A stretch of 64,000 nt of DNA from Bacteroidales bacterium (GTDB taxonomy: Bacteria > Bacteroidota > Bacteroidia > Bacteroidales > Tenuifilaceae). Below the pieces are notes generated by a model, which saw only the letters and a list, made by a program, of their open reading frames with translations, was not told the DNA's origin and made no database searches. The position numbers and the translations under genes were made by a program. Numbering within the stretch: position 1 is the first letter of the stretch; the number at the start of each line of letters is the position of its first letter. Positions 45,340 through 53,561 of this stretch are shown here, one piece after another. The DNA lies in contig JABFRB010000009.1 in assembly GCA_013141385.1 (NCBI GenBank), positions 25,598 to 89,597 on the forward strand, in the 5' to 3' direction.

Positions 45340-45708
45340 TTAAACAGTTACACTTTCCTGCGGATTTATTTTATTTTTTATTGGATTTTCTGCTTTTATT
45401 TTATTTGGTGAGGGGATAAGATATTCGAATAGCTTTGCTACGGTAGCATCTTTGTTTAGGAAAACGTGCTGTCCTAGTGCGGAGATCTTGCTTACTTCAT
45501 CCTCAACGGCACGTTGAAAAATGTTCTTATCCATTGTTTTTGATTTCCGAGTGAACATGGCGTTGCCCTGTAGCTCTTCGGCTTTGATACCAAATAAAAG
45601 GGTATTGATAAATGAGGTACAGGAATAGAATCCTTTGTTATGTCCATAGACCATTTGAATGCTTGACTTGTTTAAGTTACACCTTAATATATATGTGGAT
45701 AATTTCAT
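45340..45708 (-). CDS. Hypothetical protein, 122 aa
   Basis: A small soluble protein (MKLSTYILRCNLNKSS...) of unknown function, without signal peptide or membrane segment. A Phe/Tyr/Cys-rich N-terminal half (GHNKGFYSCTSFINTLLFG) is followed by a helical, charged C-terminal half (FQRAVEDEVSKISALGQHVF). Base composition and a normal stop position favour a real gene, but I recognise no family and no partner: repeats flank it on one side and a 588-bp spacer on the other. It could be a fast-evolving accessory gene. Confidence 0.5.
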   Translation of the reverse strand: MKLSTYILRCNLNKSSIQMVYGHNKGFYSCTSFINTLLFGIKAEELQGNAMFTRKSKTMDKNIFQRAVEDEVSKISALGQHVFLNKDATVAKLFEYLIPSPNKIKAENPIKNKINPQESVTV

Positions 45709-45973
45709 GTTTAATAGATACGTTTTTTATATGCTATAGTTAACACTTTTTAGTGCCTAATATTATAGCTATGTGATATATACCAAAGAAAAAAATAAAT
45801 TTTTTTCTAAAAAATGTTTGATATAAGAATTATTTTGTTTACTTTTAAAATAGGTAGTTTGAACATAAAATCCAATAAAATCAAAGCTTTCAGGCTAAAA
45901 GTTTAACAAAATAGGGTAATTGGTTTTAGAAACAGGGTAAATGCCAAACTATTGCTAATAGTAAAGTAACTGT

Positions 45974-46078
45974 TCTTTGTTTTTAGGAGTGTTGGGCTGT
46001 TGGATAGATTTCAGACATCGTTTGAAGGAGTTCGGGCATAGTTGGAAATGATAAGGACATCGCTGGAAGGAGTGTATA
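45974..46078 (+). repeat. Third 21-bp phased degenerate array (~5 units)
   Basis: Units of 21 bp in register, for example CATCGTTTGAAGGAGTTCGG (46016), CATAGTTGGAAATGATAAGG (46037) and CATCGCTGGAAGGAGTGTAT (46058), with two more diverged units before them. Located about 220 bp upstream of the PAS kinase gene. The rest of 45709-46296 is AT-rich with no recognised feature. Confidence 0.6.
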
Positions 46079-46296
46079 TTTTTTTGTGTTTTATGTTTAA
46101 TTATTAGTGAGGATGATTAAGGTTCTTTAGTAGAATTTTCTGGTGAATGGATTCTGGACTTAGGTTTTATTCATTTAACAAAAACTAGTGTATGGTAATA
46201 GAAAAACCGAATATATATAGCTTTTAGTTAATGAAATAATCTTGTGAATGAAAGAGTGATTTTAAATGCGAACTTTATAAAACATACATAACCATT

Positions 46297-48456
46297 ATGA
46301 ATCCTATTAAGAAGAAAAAACTTGAAGATCAAGTAGCCTTAATGAAAATCAATGATTTGCCGTTAGGTGTTTATATTGTTGCAGATGATGGTGAATATAT
46401 AGGAGAAAATAAAAAATTAAAAAGAATATTACGACTAAATGAAAGTGAGCCAATTACTATATATAGCACTGATCTATTTAAGGATAAAGAACAGAGAAAA
46501 GAAATTCTAGAAAAAGCGAAGGCTCTTAATGGGAATCAATGGGTTGAAAATGAACTGCTGCACTTAAACAATCAAGGGGATTTTTGGGTAAAAGATTATT
46601 TTAAGCCAATAAAAGATGTTGATACTGGTGAACTGTTAGGATATGCAGGATTTATAATTGATTATACCGAAGAATACAAAAATAAACAGCTAATTGAGAA
46701 TATTCCATTGGGTACTTATGCTGTTGATAAAAATGATAAGATTGTTAAAGTAAATAGTGCTTTATGTAATATGCTAGGATATTCATCGAATGAGTTAGTG
46801 GGAGAAAACGTAAATATAGTTTACCCTAATAAACATGATGATTATAATATTAAACAAGAGATTATTGAAAAAGGTAATATTAATGAAAAGATATTTGAAT
46901 TAGCAAAAAAGAATGGAGAATCTATTTATGCAAAATTAAGTGCAATTGCCCTCTTCTCTGAAACTAGTGAATACCTTGGAAGAGAGGGTATAATTAGGGA
47001 TGTAAACACCGAGTGGCGGTATAATACATTACTTGAATATGAACCAGTCGGTTTTTATATGGTAAAAGAGGAAAAGGGGATCAGTGTTGTAAATCATTGT
47101 AACTTACAGTTCGCAAAAATATTTGGATATGATAGTACAAGTGAAATCATTGGAAGCAGGGCTCTGGATTTCTTTTCGGATGGAGATGAATATCAAAAAT
47201 ATTTAGATGCTATTAAACAGAAAGATAATATTGATCAACCTTTGGTGGCATATATTTTCAACGGTAGGAAAAAATGTAACGATTTATTTAAAGTTGAAAT
47301 TAGTAGTAGGTTAATTCATGATCAGGATAATAAAATTATTGGAAGGGTTGGTGTAATAATTGATAAAACCGAAGCAATTGCAAATAGTGAAAAAATCTTG
47401 GAACTTACTGCTGATATTGGCAGAGTACTTCATATTTACACCTCCACATTACTTTTTCTGAAGTTATCAACTGAGAGTATATTACAAGGATTTGCTGAAA
47501 CAATTAAGTCCAAAGTAAAGAACATCGATGCAGAAGAGTTAAATAATTTGTCAATATTTCCTTTGAATGAATTTAAAGGAGGCTTAAAAGAAGTTATTGA
47601 GCACCTAGTGAAAATTGAAAAAAATCCAGATAAAGAAATCCTTCTACGTAATTGTTCGAGACTATTCGAAGTGGCTGAGAATATTGCCAATATTCAAGAA
47701 TCAGGGTTCAAGATTCCAATTTTAAGGGATACGGCCGTTGAAGTGTTGACCTTACTAGGGGGTGGTTCTGCAAATATTCTAAATAGTAGCATTAAAGAAA
47801 TATTACAAAAAACTTCAAATGAAATTCTAAAATTATGCAGCTGTATATCGCTTTTTGGTATGCAAAATTCAATTGCAGAAATGCATTATCAAGTTCACTC
47901 ACTACGAGAATATGTAACTTCTGGTATAAGAGAACCTGAAAATGCTAAAACTATTTCTGCTTATTCTTTAATATCTGAATCAATAAAAAATCACGATGAA
48001 TTTGCCAACCAAAGTGGAGTGGAAATTAGAAGAGATAAAGAAAATTCATTTTGTAATGTCGAAGTAGTAGAAAGGGATATGGTGCGAGCAATAAGTAATA
48101 TTATCCACAATGCTATTAAATATTCATGGGGGAAAAGAGAGAACAAACCCTTTATTAGGATTTTTACAACAAGAAAGGAGGGAATGCTTTACATTAATAT
48201 CGAAAATCGTGGTGTACCAATTAGAAAAGAAGAAATTGAAAGTGGTCTTATTTTCCAGATTGGTTACAGGGGAACTTATTCAGGTGATAGGGGAAGAATG
48301 GGTACTGGTATAGGACTATCAGACGCCCGTAACGTAGTATTAGAGCATAAGGGTGTGATTATGGTTGAAAGTATCCCGCAATTTGTTAATGAATATGCAT
48401 ATAATCAACCATTTATAACAACAGTAGCCATTGGATTACCCATTAAAAGCAAATAA
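46297..48456 (+). CDS. PAS-rich histidine-kinase-like protein lacking a classical H-box
   Basis: Soluble sensor of 719 residues. Three PAS-like domains lie at about 15-120, 128-240 and 245-365 (for example LPLGVYIVADDGEY; IPLGTYAVDKNDKI; EPVGFYMVKEEKGI). A long helical region (about 370-560) replaces HisKA and has no H-E/D-x-x motif; the nearest candidate is MHYQVHSLREY near 530. The C-terminal GHKL domain has N-box NIIHNAIKYS and G2 GTGIGLSDA, but the G1 box is ENRGVPI, without the usual aspartate. It may bind ATP weakly, or phosphorylate through a non-standard histidine. It is 1 nt from a receiver gene. Confidence 0.85.
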   Translation: MNPIKKKKLEDQVALMKINDLPLGVYIVADDGEYIGENKKLKRILRLNESEPITIYSTDLFKDKEQRKEILEKAKALNGNQWVENELLHLNNQGDFWVKDYFKPIKDVDTGELLGYAGFIIDYTEEYKNKQLIENIPLGTYAVDKNDKIVKVNSALCNMLGYSSNELVGENVNIVYPNKHDDYNIKQEIIEKGNINEKIFELAKKNGESIYAKLSAIALFSETSEYLGREGIIRDVNTEWRYNTLLEYEPVGFYMVKEEKGISVVNHCNLQFAKIFGYDSTSEIIGSRALDFFSDGDEYQKYLDAIKQKDNIDQPLVAYIFNGRKKCNDLFKVEISSRLIHDQDNKIIGRVGVIIDKTEAIANSEKILELTADIGRVLHIYTSTLLFLKLSTESILQGFAETIKSKVKNIDAEELNNLSIFPLNEFKGGLKEVIEHLVKIEKNPDKEILLRNCSRLFEVAENIANIQESGFKIPILRDTAVEVLTLLGGGSANILNSSIKEILQKTSNEILKLCSCISLFGMQNSIAEMHYQVHSLREYVTSGIREPENAKTISAYSLISESIKNHDEFANQSGVEIRRDKENSFCNVEVVERDMVRAISNIIHNAIKYSWGKRENKPFIRIFTTRKEGMLYINIENRGVPIRKEEIESGLIFQIGYRGTYSGDRGRMGTGIGLSDARNVVLEHKGVIMVESIPQFVNEYAYNQPFITTVAIGLPIKSK

Positions 48457-48457
48457 A

Positions 48458-48961
48458 ATGAAGAAGAAAGTACTATGGATTGAAGATCAGGCAGAATTGG
48501 ATCTTGCAGCACTTGCGGGGCCCGTTTACACATCGGGAGAATATTTTTTAGATGTTGCTGGGGATGCATCGGATGCATGGGAAAAAATTAAAAAGAATGA
48601 ATACGATGTAATTATTGTTGATATAAGAATACCACCCGGAGATGCTGAGGCATTTCATAAGTATTTTATAGTTAAGGGTCATAATAAAAACGATGCTCGT
48701 TTAGGTATTCAGCTACTGTACCTATTGCTTTGCCCAGAAAAAAACTCCGAGAAAGATATATTTAACAGGAAATTGGAAAACATCCCATCATGGTTGAGTA
48801 AGGAGAAGTTTGGAATACTTACCGTTGAAACTGAGGCGGATGTTGAAAAGGACAGAGTTATTTTAGGCATCAATACTTATAGGAGAAAGGAAGGAATTTC
48901 GAAGAAGACTATTCTTTTGGATTTAATTAAAGAGGTGGTGAACCAAAATAAAATTAAATAA
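48458..48961 (+). CDS. Stand-alone receiver-like response regulator, extended form
   Basis: A 167-aa receiver domain without an output domain. Start at ATG 48458 (MKKKVLWIEDQAE), 1 nt after the kinase stop. The acidic pocket has Glu9-Asp10, and phospho-acceptor Asp55 lies in IIVDIRIPPGD. An insertion of about 35 residues follows the acceptor (HKYFIVKGHNKNDARLGIQL), making it longer than CheY-like receivers; the expected Lys near the C-terminus is not clearly placed. It is the evident partner of the preceding PAS kinase and is coupled to the following membrane protein by a 1-nt gap. Confidence 0.82.
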   Translation: MKKKVLWIEDQAELDLAALAGPVYTSGEYFLDVAGDASDAWEKIKKNEYDVIIVDIRIPPGDAEAFHKYFIVKGHNKNDARLGIQLLYLLLCPEKNSEKDIFNRKLENIPSWLSKEKFGILTVETEADVEKDRVILGINTYRRKEGISKKTILLDLIKEVVNQNKIK

Positions 48962-48962
48962 T

Positions 48963-50099
48963 ATGTATCCACAAATATCTGAAGCATGGGGCTCAGGTTA
49001 TATGCAAGTTATAGTTACACTACTTGTTTTCGCATTAGGTATTCCTGCAATTATATATAGTTTATTTATACCAGAAAACATTAAGAAAATTGTTTACAAA
49101 AGGGAAAAGCGTTTTTGGTTTAATTCGTTTATAATTTATATAGTTTTTTCTATTTTAATGTTTGTTTGGATACTACATCCTTGCCCTGACAAGGTACTTA
49201 ATGAAAACCTTAATCTTTTGACAGGATTAATCTTAACTTCTGTTATCATAATTATATGCATTAATTTTTTGAGAAGACTATCTAAAAATATTGGAGAAAA
49301 AACTGTTAAAAAAATATATTTTGAGTTTGAAAAACAATATAAGAAAACCAATAGAAAAATAAAAACTAGAACCATTGAAAATGAGGCCTTATATGATTTA
49401 ATCGATCTTGGTATTTATGCAAATTCTGGACATGAGAAACAATTAATTATTGAAAATTTAAAAAAAATCTCAAACCTGATACTTGATAATAAACCCTATA
49501 AAACTCAATCCCTAGATGATATTATTTATGGTATAGAAAAAATAGTATTAGATAAAAATAAACCGGGTAATGATGATGATGTAATTGAAGCGGTTAATTT
49601 TTATAAATTCATAATTGATAGATTAAAAGAATCAGGGGAGAACGGTGATTTTGACAAAGAATTAGTATTAGCCAGAATATGTAACATAGCGGTTAAAACA
49701 ATAAACTATGTTAGTGACGATACTACATTTATTATATTAAATATTATTAAAAATTACAAAAAAAGCGAATGGATTTTTAATGTAGGACTTGTAGGGATGC
49801 AAAACAAGAAATATATAATAGCCCTAAGCGTACTAAGTAGTTTGGAAGAATTAGTTGAACTGGCAGGAGATAAGCATAACCAAGATACATATTACCTTGT
49901 GGGAATGATTTCATATTTTTGGTTTGACGGTAATTCTGGACAAATGCGAGCAGATAAATCATTTGAATTATTAAGAGACATTCATAAAGTAGATGTTGAA
50001 CAAGTACTAAAACAAGCTCAAAACTTTTTTTATGTTACCTGTGAATTTGAAACTGCCGATAAAATAAATGAATTAACATTAGCAAAATTTAAGAAATAA
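48963..50099 (+). CDS. Membrane protein with three N-terminal TM helices and helical cytoplasmic domain
   Basis: A 378-aa protein of unknown family. Hydrophobic segments lie at about 14-36, 48-70 and 84-104, followed by a Lys-rich coiled region and a long all-helical cytoplasmic domain (about 130-378) that looks like an alpha-solenoid without clear TPR signatures. It is the third gene of a tight operon with a PAS kinase and a receiver (1-nt gaps), so it is probably the effector or membrane anchor of that pathway. I recognise no homologous domain; no catalytic motif is visible. Confidence 0.72.
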   Translation: MYPQISEAWGSGYMQVIVTLLVFALGIPAIIYSLFIPENIKKIVYKREKRFWFNSFIIYIVFSILMFVWILHPCPDKVLNENLNLLTGLILTSVIIIICINFLRRLSKNIGEKTVKKIYFEFEKQYKKTNRKIKTRTIENEALYDLIDLGIYANSGHEKQLIIENLKKISNLILDNKPYKTQSLDDIIYGIEKIVLDKNKPGNDDDVIEAVNFYKFIIDRLKESGENGDFDKELVLARICNIAVKTINYVSDDTTFIILNIIKNYKKSEWIFNVGLVGMQNKKYIIALSVLSSLEELVELAGDKHNQDTYYLVGMISYFWFDGNSGQMRADKSFELLRDIHKVDVEQVLKQAQNFFYVTCEFETADKINELTLAKFKK

Positions 50100-50238
50100 A
50101 GACACATGGGTTATGCAGCAATTCTTACTTAGGAGGTTGTTTGAGAAGTCCTTTGCGTAGCATAGTATTTAAGATAAACATAAGTATCACAAAGAAAAAA
50201 AAGGATAAATTTTATACTTTTTAGAAAGTTTCTTTCTT

Positions 50239-50445
50239 AGTGGAGTCCAGAACCCACTCAAATAAACGGGGTGTATTCCGAAAGGCCAAAAGAGTAGGAG
50301 GAAATAGTATTGCACTATGGAACTAAGGCATGTACCAAAATACAGAGTGGGTAGGTGGTTACCCTCGGATAGGGATTACCTCACCAGCTGGATTGAAAAG
50401 AAGGTTATTCAAGCCAATGCAAGCGATAGACCTTTGCACCCAACC
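50239..50445 (+). repeat. Partial duplication of the PsiD-like gene 5' region (left copy)
   Basis: 207 bp starting AGTGGAGTCCAGAACCCAC match 51341-51547 with about 15 mismatches by eye, no gaps. The duplication covers the leader and about 43 codons of the decarboxylase gene. The two copies are in direct orientation and flank the toxin-antitoxin pair. The 139 bp before it (50100-50238) show nothing recognisable. Confidence 0.9.
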
Positions 50446-50457
50446 CTGCTGGCGTAG
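50317..50457 (+). pseudogene. Truncated 5' fragment of the PsiD-like decarboxylase gene
   Basis: ATG at 50317 begins MELRHVPKYRVGRWLPSDRD, the same N-terminus as the full gene at 51419. After 43 matching codons the frame runs into unrelated sequence and stops at TAG 50455. Without the pyruvoyl domain it cannot be an active decarboxylase. It is a relic of the duplication that brackets the toxin-antitoxin genes. Confidence 0.85.
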
Positions 50458-50558
50458 ACTCGTAGTCTTTACCTCCATGCTAGCTGAGTTTTTGGTGTTT
50501 AAACCTAATATAGTACTAAAAGCACAATTTTTTGATTCGAGTTTTGAAAATAGAATTG

Positions 50559-50566
50559 TACCTTTG
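50559..50566 (+). promoter_or_regulatory. Candidate -7 box for the toxin-antitoxin operon
   Basis: TACCTTTG fits TAnnTTTG and ends 14 nt before the antitoxin ATG. A TTTG lies 24 nt upstream, longer than usual. AAGAGGAG just before the ATG is a good ribosome-binding site. Confidence 0.45.
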
Positions 50567-50580
50567 TAAAAAGAGGAGTT

Positions 50581-50784
50581 ATGAAGCAGATTCAACTATA
50601 TACAAAAATCAACTATTTGCCAACGGATTTAAAATCGGAGGTAAACGATTTTATTGATTTTTTATTGAGTAAAAGGAAAAGTGAAGCAAAGAAAAAACAA
50701 CCTAAGTTTGGTTGTACTAAGGGACAAATTTATTTATCGCCTGATTTTGATGAGCCATTAGAGGATTTTAAAGACTTTATGTAA
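50581..50784 (+). CDS. DUF2281 antitoxin
   Basis: Small 67-aa protein beginning MKQIQLYTKINYLPTDLKSE, with the DUF2281 pattern of an N-terminal VNDFIDFLLSKRK helix, a central basic linker (KRKSEAKKKQPKFGC) and a C-terminal acidic tail (LSPDFDEPLEDFKDFM) that typically docks in the PIN active site. The stop codon overlaps the toxin start by one base (ATGTAATGG context), showing translational coupling. It would neutralise the toxin and repress the operon. It sits between direct repeats of the neighbouring gene's 5' end. Confidence 0.88.
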   Translation: MKQIQLYTKINYLPTDLKSEVNDFIDFLLSKRKSEAKKKQPKFGCTKGQIYLSPDFDEPLEDFKDFM

Positions 50785-51167
50785 TGGATTTGCTACTTGA
50801 TACCCATACGCTTATCTGGTTTCTAAATGGTGATGAGAAATTATCAAAAAAAGTTAGAGCCGCAATTGAGGATTCCAAAAATTCAAAGATTGTAAGTATT
50901 GCTTCGATTTGGGAAATATCTATAAAAATCAGCCTAGATAAATTTAGATTTCCAAAAGGATTTAAACGTTTTCTTGAAATAGTTGACGAAAACGGATTCG
51001 AGATATTACCAATTACATTTGAACATGCTATGGTTATTTCGACTTTAGAGTTTATACATCGAGATCCCTTCGATAGACTTTTAGTTGCTCAATGCAAAAG
51101 CGATAATCTGGTTCTTGCTACAAAGGATGAAAATATAAAGCAGTATAATATAAAGACTATTTGGTAG
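50784..51167 (+). CDS. PIN-domain ribonuclease toxin (VapC type)
   Basis: A 127-aa PIN-fold endoribonuclease. The acidic metal site is intact: Asp6 in LLDTHTLIWF, Glu44 in SIWEISIK, Asp94/Asp97 in HRDPFDRLLVAQ and the later KDENI aspartate. This DTHTLIWF/HRDPFDR subtype usually pairs with DUF2281 or Phd-like antitoxins. In VapC toxins the RNA target is often initiator tRNA or rRNA; the target here is unknown. It was probably brought in with its antitoxin as a mobile or stabilising unit beside the decarboxylase gene. Confidence 0.93.
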   Translation: MDLLLDTHTLIWFLNGDEKLSKKVRAAIEDSKNSKIVSIASIWEISIKISLDKFRFPKGFKRFLEIVDENGFEILPITFEHAMVISTLEFIHRDPFDRLLVAQCKSDNLVLATKDENIKQYNIKTIW

Positions 51168-51340
51168 TATTAGCCAGCCCAAGGCTGTTCGTGTCTCTGC
51201 TTTAACATACATTAATTAATCCAATGTTTCCGTTTTTTAATTCATGGTTAATGTTAGAATATAAGTGTATCCAAAGGAATTAAAAAACCAAGCTATTCAA
51301 TGAATTGATACTAGATATAACAAATCCAAACCAATACCCA

Positions 51341-51547
51341 AGTGGAGTCCAGAACCCACAATAATAAACGGGGCGAATTCCGAAAGGCCATAAGAGTAGG
51401 AGAAAATAGTATTGCATTATGGAACTAAGGCATGTACCAAAATACAGAGTAGGTAGGTGGTTACCCTCGGATAGGGATTACCTAAGTAGCTGGATTGAGA
51501 AAAAGGTTATTCAAGCCAATGCAAGCGATAGACCTTTGCATCCAACC
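51341..51547 (+). repeat. Right copy of the 207-bp duplication
   Basis: Direct repeat of 50239-50445 (about 93% identical by eye). This copy carries the functional leader and start of the PsiD-like gene. The conserved leader contains GTGG...CCAC and GGCC-type short inverted words, which might be a small RNA structure or only shared ancestry. The stretch 51168-51340 before it holds nothing recognised. Confidence 0.88.
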
Positions 51548-52744
51548 ATTCAGAAGTTAAAGGATCTGATTGAGAATGATCCAATCCTGTATATGTGCTT
51601 TACGGGTATGTATGATGATATCCCGCAGGGGTACAATGCTCCTATAAAGAATTTTGATACTATGCTGCTGGTAATGAATGAAATTATTTCGGAGTCTATT
51701 AGCTATAGCGTTATTGAGGATAATATTGGCCTGGTGGGGTTTCCTATAAATGCTATTCTGGATTGGGCTATGGGTACTCAAGGGGGTTATTTGGCCTTTA
51801 CCAATGAGAGGGTAAATGAAAGCCTATATAATATTCTTGAGGTTTGGAAGAAGTTTTTGGGTTCGAACGATTCCAGATATGTACTCATAGAAGGGGAAAT
51901 TCCTCATCAAGAGACATACTATACAAACCCTATAGGATGGTTTAGCCCAGCAGCATTGGAGGCACTTGCCGCCGCAGATCCATTGCGCGGGAAAGGCTCG
52001 CCATACGAGGCAAAGGCCAATTTTATATATAATTTTAAATGCAACCCAAAGGCAGAGTTTTGGGGTTTTAAGAGTTGGGATGATTTTTTTATCAGGGAGT
52101 TTAACGCAGGAGTGCGTCCTGTAGAAAGCCCTGCGGATGATAATGTTATAGTTAACGCTTGCGAATCGGCACCTTACAATTGCCAAACAGCAAAAACCAA
52201 GGATAAGTTCTGGATGAAGGGGCAGCCCTACTCATTATATGATATTATGGCGCATGATCCGCTCTCGCTAAAGTTTAAGGATAATAGTACGGTTTATCAG
52301 GCGTTTTTATGCGCAAAGAGCTATCATAGGTGGCATAGCCCGGTAAATGGCACTATCGTAAAGGCATTTAATGTTAAAGGTACATACTATGCTGAGGCTC
52401 CTGTAGCAGGGTTTGATCCGGCTGGGCCAAACGATTCGCAGGGTTATATTGCAGAGGTAGCTGCTAGGGCAGTTATTTTTATTGAGGCGGATAATAAGAG
52501 TATTGGACTAATGTGCTTTGTGGCTATTGGAATGGCGGAGGTATCGAGCTGTGATATTTATGTTAAGAAGGGACAACATGTTAAAAAGGGCGATCCGCTA
52601 GGGACTTTTCATTTTGGTGGTTCAACGCATTGCTTGATATTTAACGAGAATGTTAAGTTAAAGTTTGATTATCATAACCAAACGCCTGGGTTAAGCACAT
52701 CTAATATCCCGTTAAGTGCTAAGATTGCAACGGTTATAAAGTAG
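51419..52744 (+). CDS. Phosphatidylserine-decarboxylase-like enzyme of the PsiD (L-tryptophan decarboxylase) type
   Basis: Self-cleaving pyruvoyl decarboxylase of 441 residues. It has the long N-terminal PSDC-type domain (about 25-170) and the catalytic PSD domain (about 190-441) with KSYHRWHSPVNGTI, IEADNKSIGLMCFVAIGMAE and the cleavage motif FGGST with Ser402 as pyruvoyl precursor. These segments match fungal PsiD, a tryptophan decarboxylase of similar length (439 aa, recalled), much more closely than housekeeping Psd, which is about 220-320 aa and membrane-bound. No membrane anchor is present. An amino acid (tryptophan or other aromatic) is therefore a more likely substrate than phosphatidylserine, but specificity is inferred. 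Its 5' end is duplicated upstream. Confidence 0.85.
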   Translation: MELRHVPKYRVGRWLPSDRDYLSSWIEKKVIQANASDRPLHPTIQKLKDLIENDPILYMCFTGMYDDIPQGYNAPIKNFDTMLLVMNEIISESISYSVIEDNIGLVGFPINAILDWAMGTQGGYLAFTNERVNESLYNILEVWKKFLGSNDSRYVLIEGEIPHQETYYTNPIGWFSPAALEALAAADPLRGKGSPYEAKANFIYNFKCNPKAEFWGFKSWDDFFIREFNAGVRPVESPADDNVIVNACESAPYNCQTAKTKDKFWMKGQPYSLYDIMAHDPLSLKFKDNSTVYQAFLCAKSYHRWHSPVNGTIVKAFNVKGTYYAEAPVAGFDPAGPNDSQGYIAEVAARAVIFIEADNKSIGLMCFVAIGMAEVSSCDIYVKKGQHVKKGDPLGTFHFGGSTHCLIFNENVKLKFDYHNQTPGLSTSNIPLSAKIATVIK

Positions 52745-52778
52745 TTGTGATTTTAAGTAGGAGTCTGTTCTAAAAGAT

Positions 52779-52890
52779 TAATAACCGCAGAGGACACAGA
52801 GAAGAAATCGCAAAGGTCGCAGAGTTATTAGGCAATACATTAATTCTTTGAGAGCTTTGCGAAATCTTATGATCCTTTGCGGTTAATTGA
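52779..52890. repeat. Imperfect hairpin element after the PsiD-like gene
   Basis: TAACCGCAGAGGACACAGAG at the left pairs partly with CTTTGCGGTTA at the right, with a second ATCGCAAAGG/GCTTTGCGA pairing inside. Related CTCTGTGTTCTCTGTG words occur at 44632-44648. It is probably a dispersed non-coding repeat that may double as a transcription end. Confidence 0.5.
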
Positions 52891-52940
52891 TTTTTTTGAT
52901 AATTTCTTAAAGGGATACATAATTCCATTATTGAATGTGA

Positions 52941-53540
52941 TATTTCGGTGCGCTGCACCTTTGATTTTGATGGTAAATTTTTTTCTACAAATATTTCGGT
53001 GCGCTGCACCTTTGGTTGTAATTGCTTTCTTCTACAAATATTACGGTGCTCTGCACCTTTGATTGTTACGGTAAATGGTTGTCTACAAATATTACGGTGC
53101 GCTGCGCCTTTAGTGGTATTTACAATATTTTTCTACAAATATTATGGTGTTCTGCACCTTTGATTTTGATGGTAAATGTTTATCTACAAATATTACGGTG
53201 CTCTGCACCTTTGATTGTTATGGTGAATGTTAATCTACAAATATTTCGGTGCTCTGCACCTTTGGTGGTATTTGCATTATTTGCTTTCTGCTACAAATAT
53301 TACGGTGCGCTGCACCTTTGATTGTTATGGTGAATGTTAATCTACAAATATTTCGGTGCTCTGCACCTTTGGTGGTATTTGCATTATTTGCTTTCTGCTA
53401 CAAATATTACGGTGCGCTGCACCTCTGATTGTTACTGTAAATGGTTGTCTACAAATATTATGGTGCGCTGCACCTTTGGAGGCGACAACAAATATTTGTC
53501 TACAAATATTTTAGTGCTCTGCACCTCTGTTAGCATTTAC
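52941..53540 (+). repeat. Array of twelve ~51-bp hairpin repeats
   Basis: The stem-loop GGTGC-GCT/TCT-GCACC occurs at 52947, 52998, 53045, 53096, 53146, 53197, 53248, 53304, 53355, 53411, 53462 and 53513 (spacing 47-56, mostly 51). Each is preceded by CTACAAATATT and followed by TTTGATTGTTA-like spacer. A diverged lone copy is at 55097-55109. A 107-bp higher-order unit is repeated at about 53206-53419. Open frames across the array are artefacts. Confidence 0.9.
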
Positions 53541-53561
53541 CTTATTGGGCATATAGAATAA

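Noticed and set aside
51419..52744. Housekeeping phosphatidylserine decarboxylase
   Set aside because: It has a ~180-residue N-terminal extension, no membrane segment and long blocks matching PsiD-type decarboxylases, and a cleavage motif FGGST rather than the usual LGST form.
52941..53540. CRISPR array
   Set aside because: Units are regularly spaced, but the 'spacers' are themselves similar from unit to unit, the conserved part is a 13-bp hairpin plus a loose flank, and no cas gene is nearby. It is a hairpin repeat array.
52877..53561. Several short overlapping ORFs rich in CAAPL/CSAPL words
   Set aside because: They are translations of the hairpin repeat in different frames and carry no signal of selection for protein.
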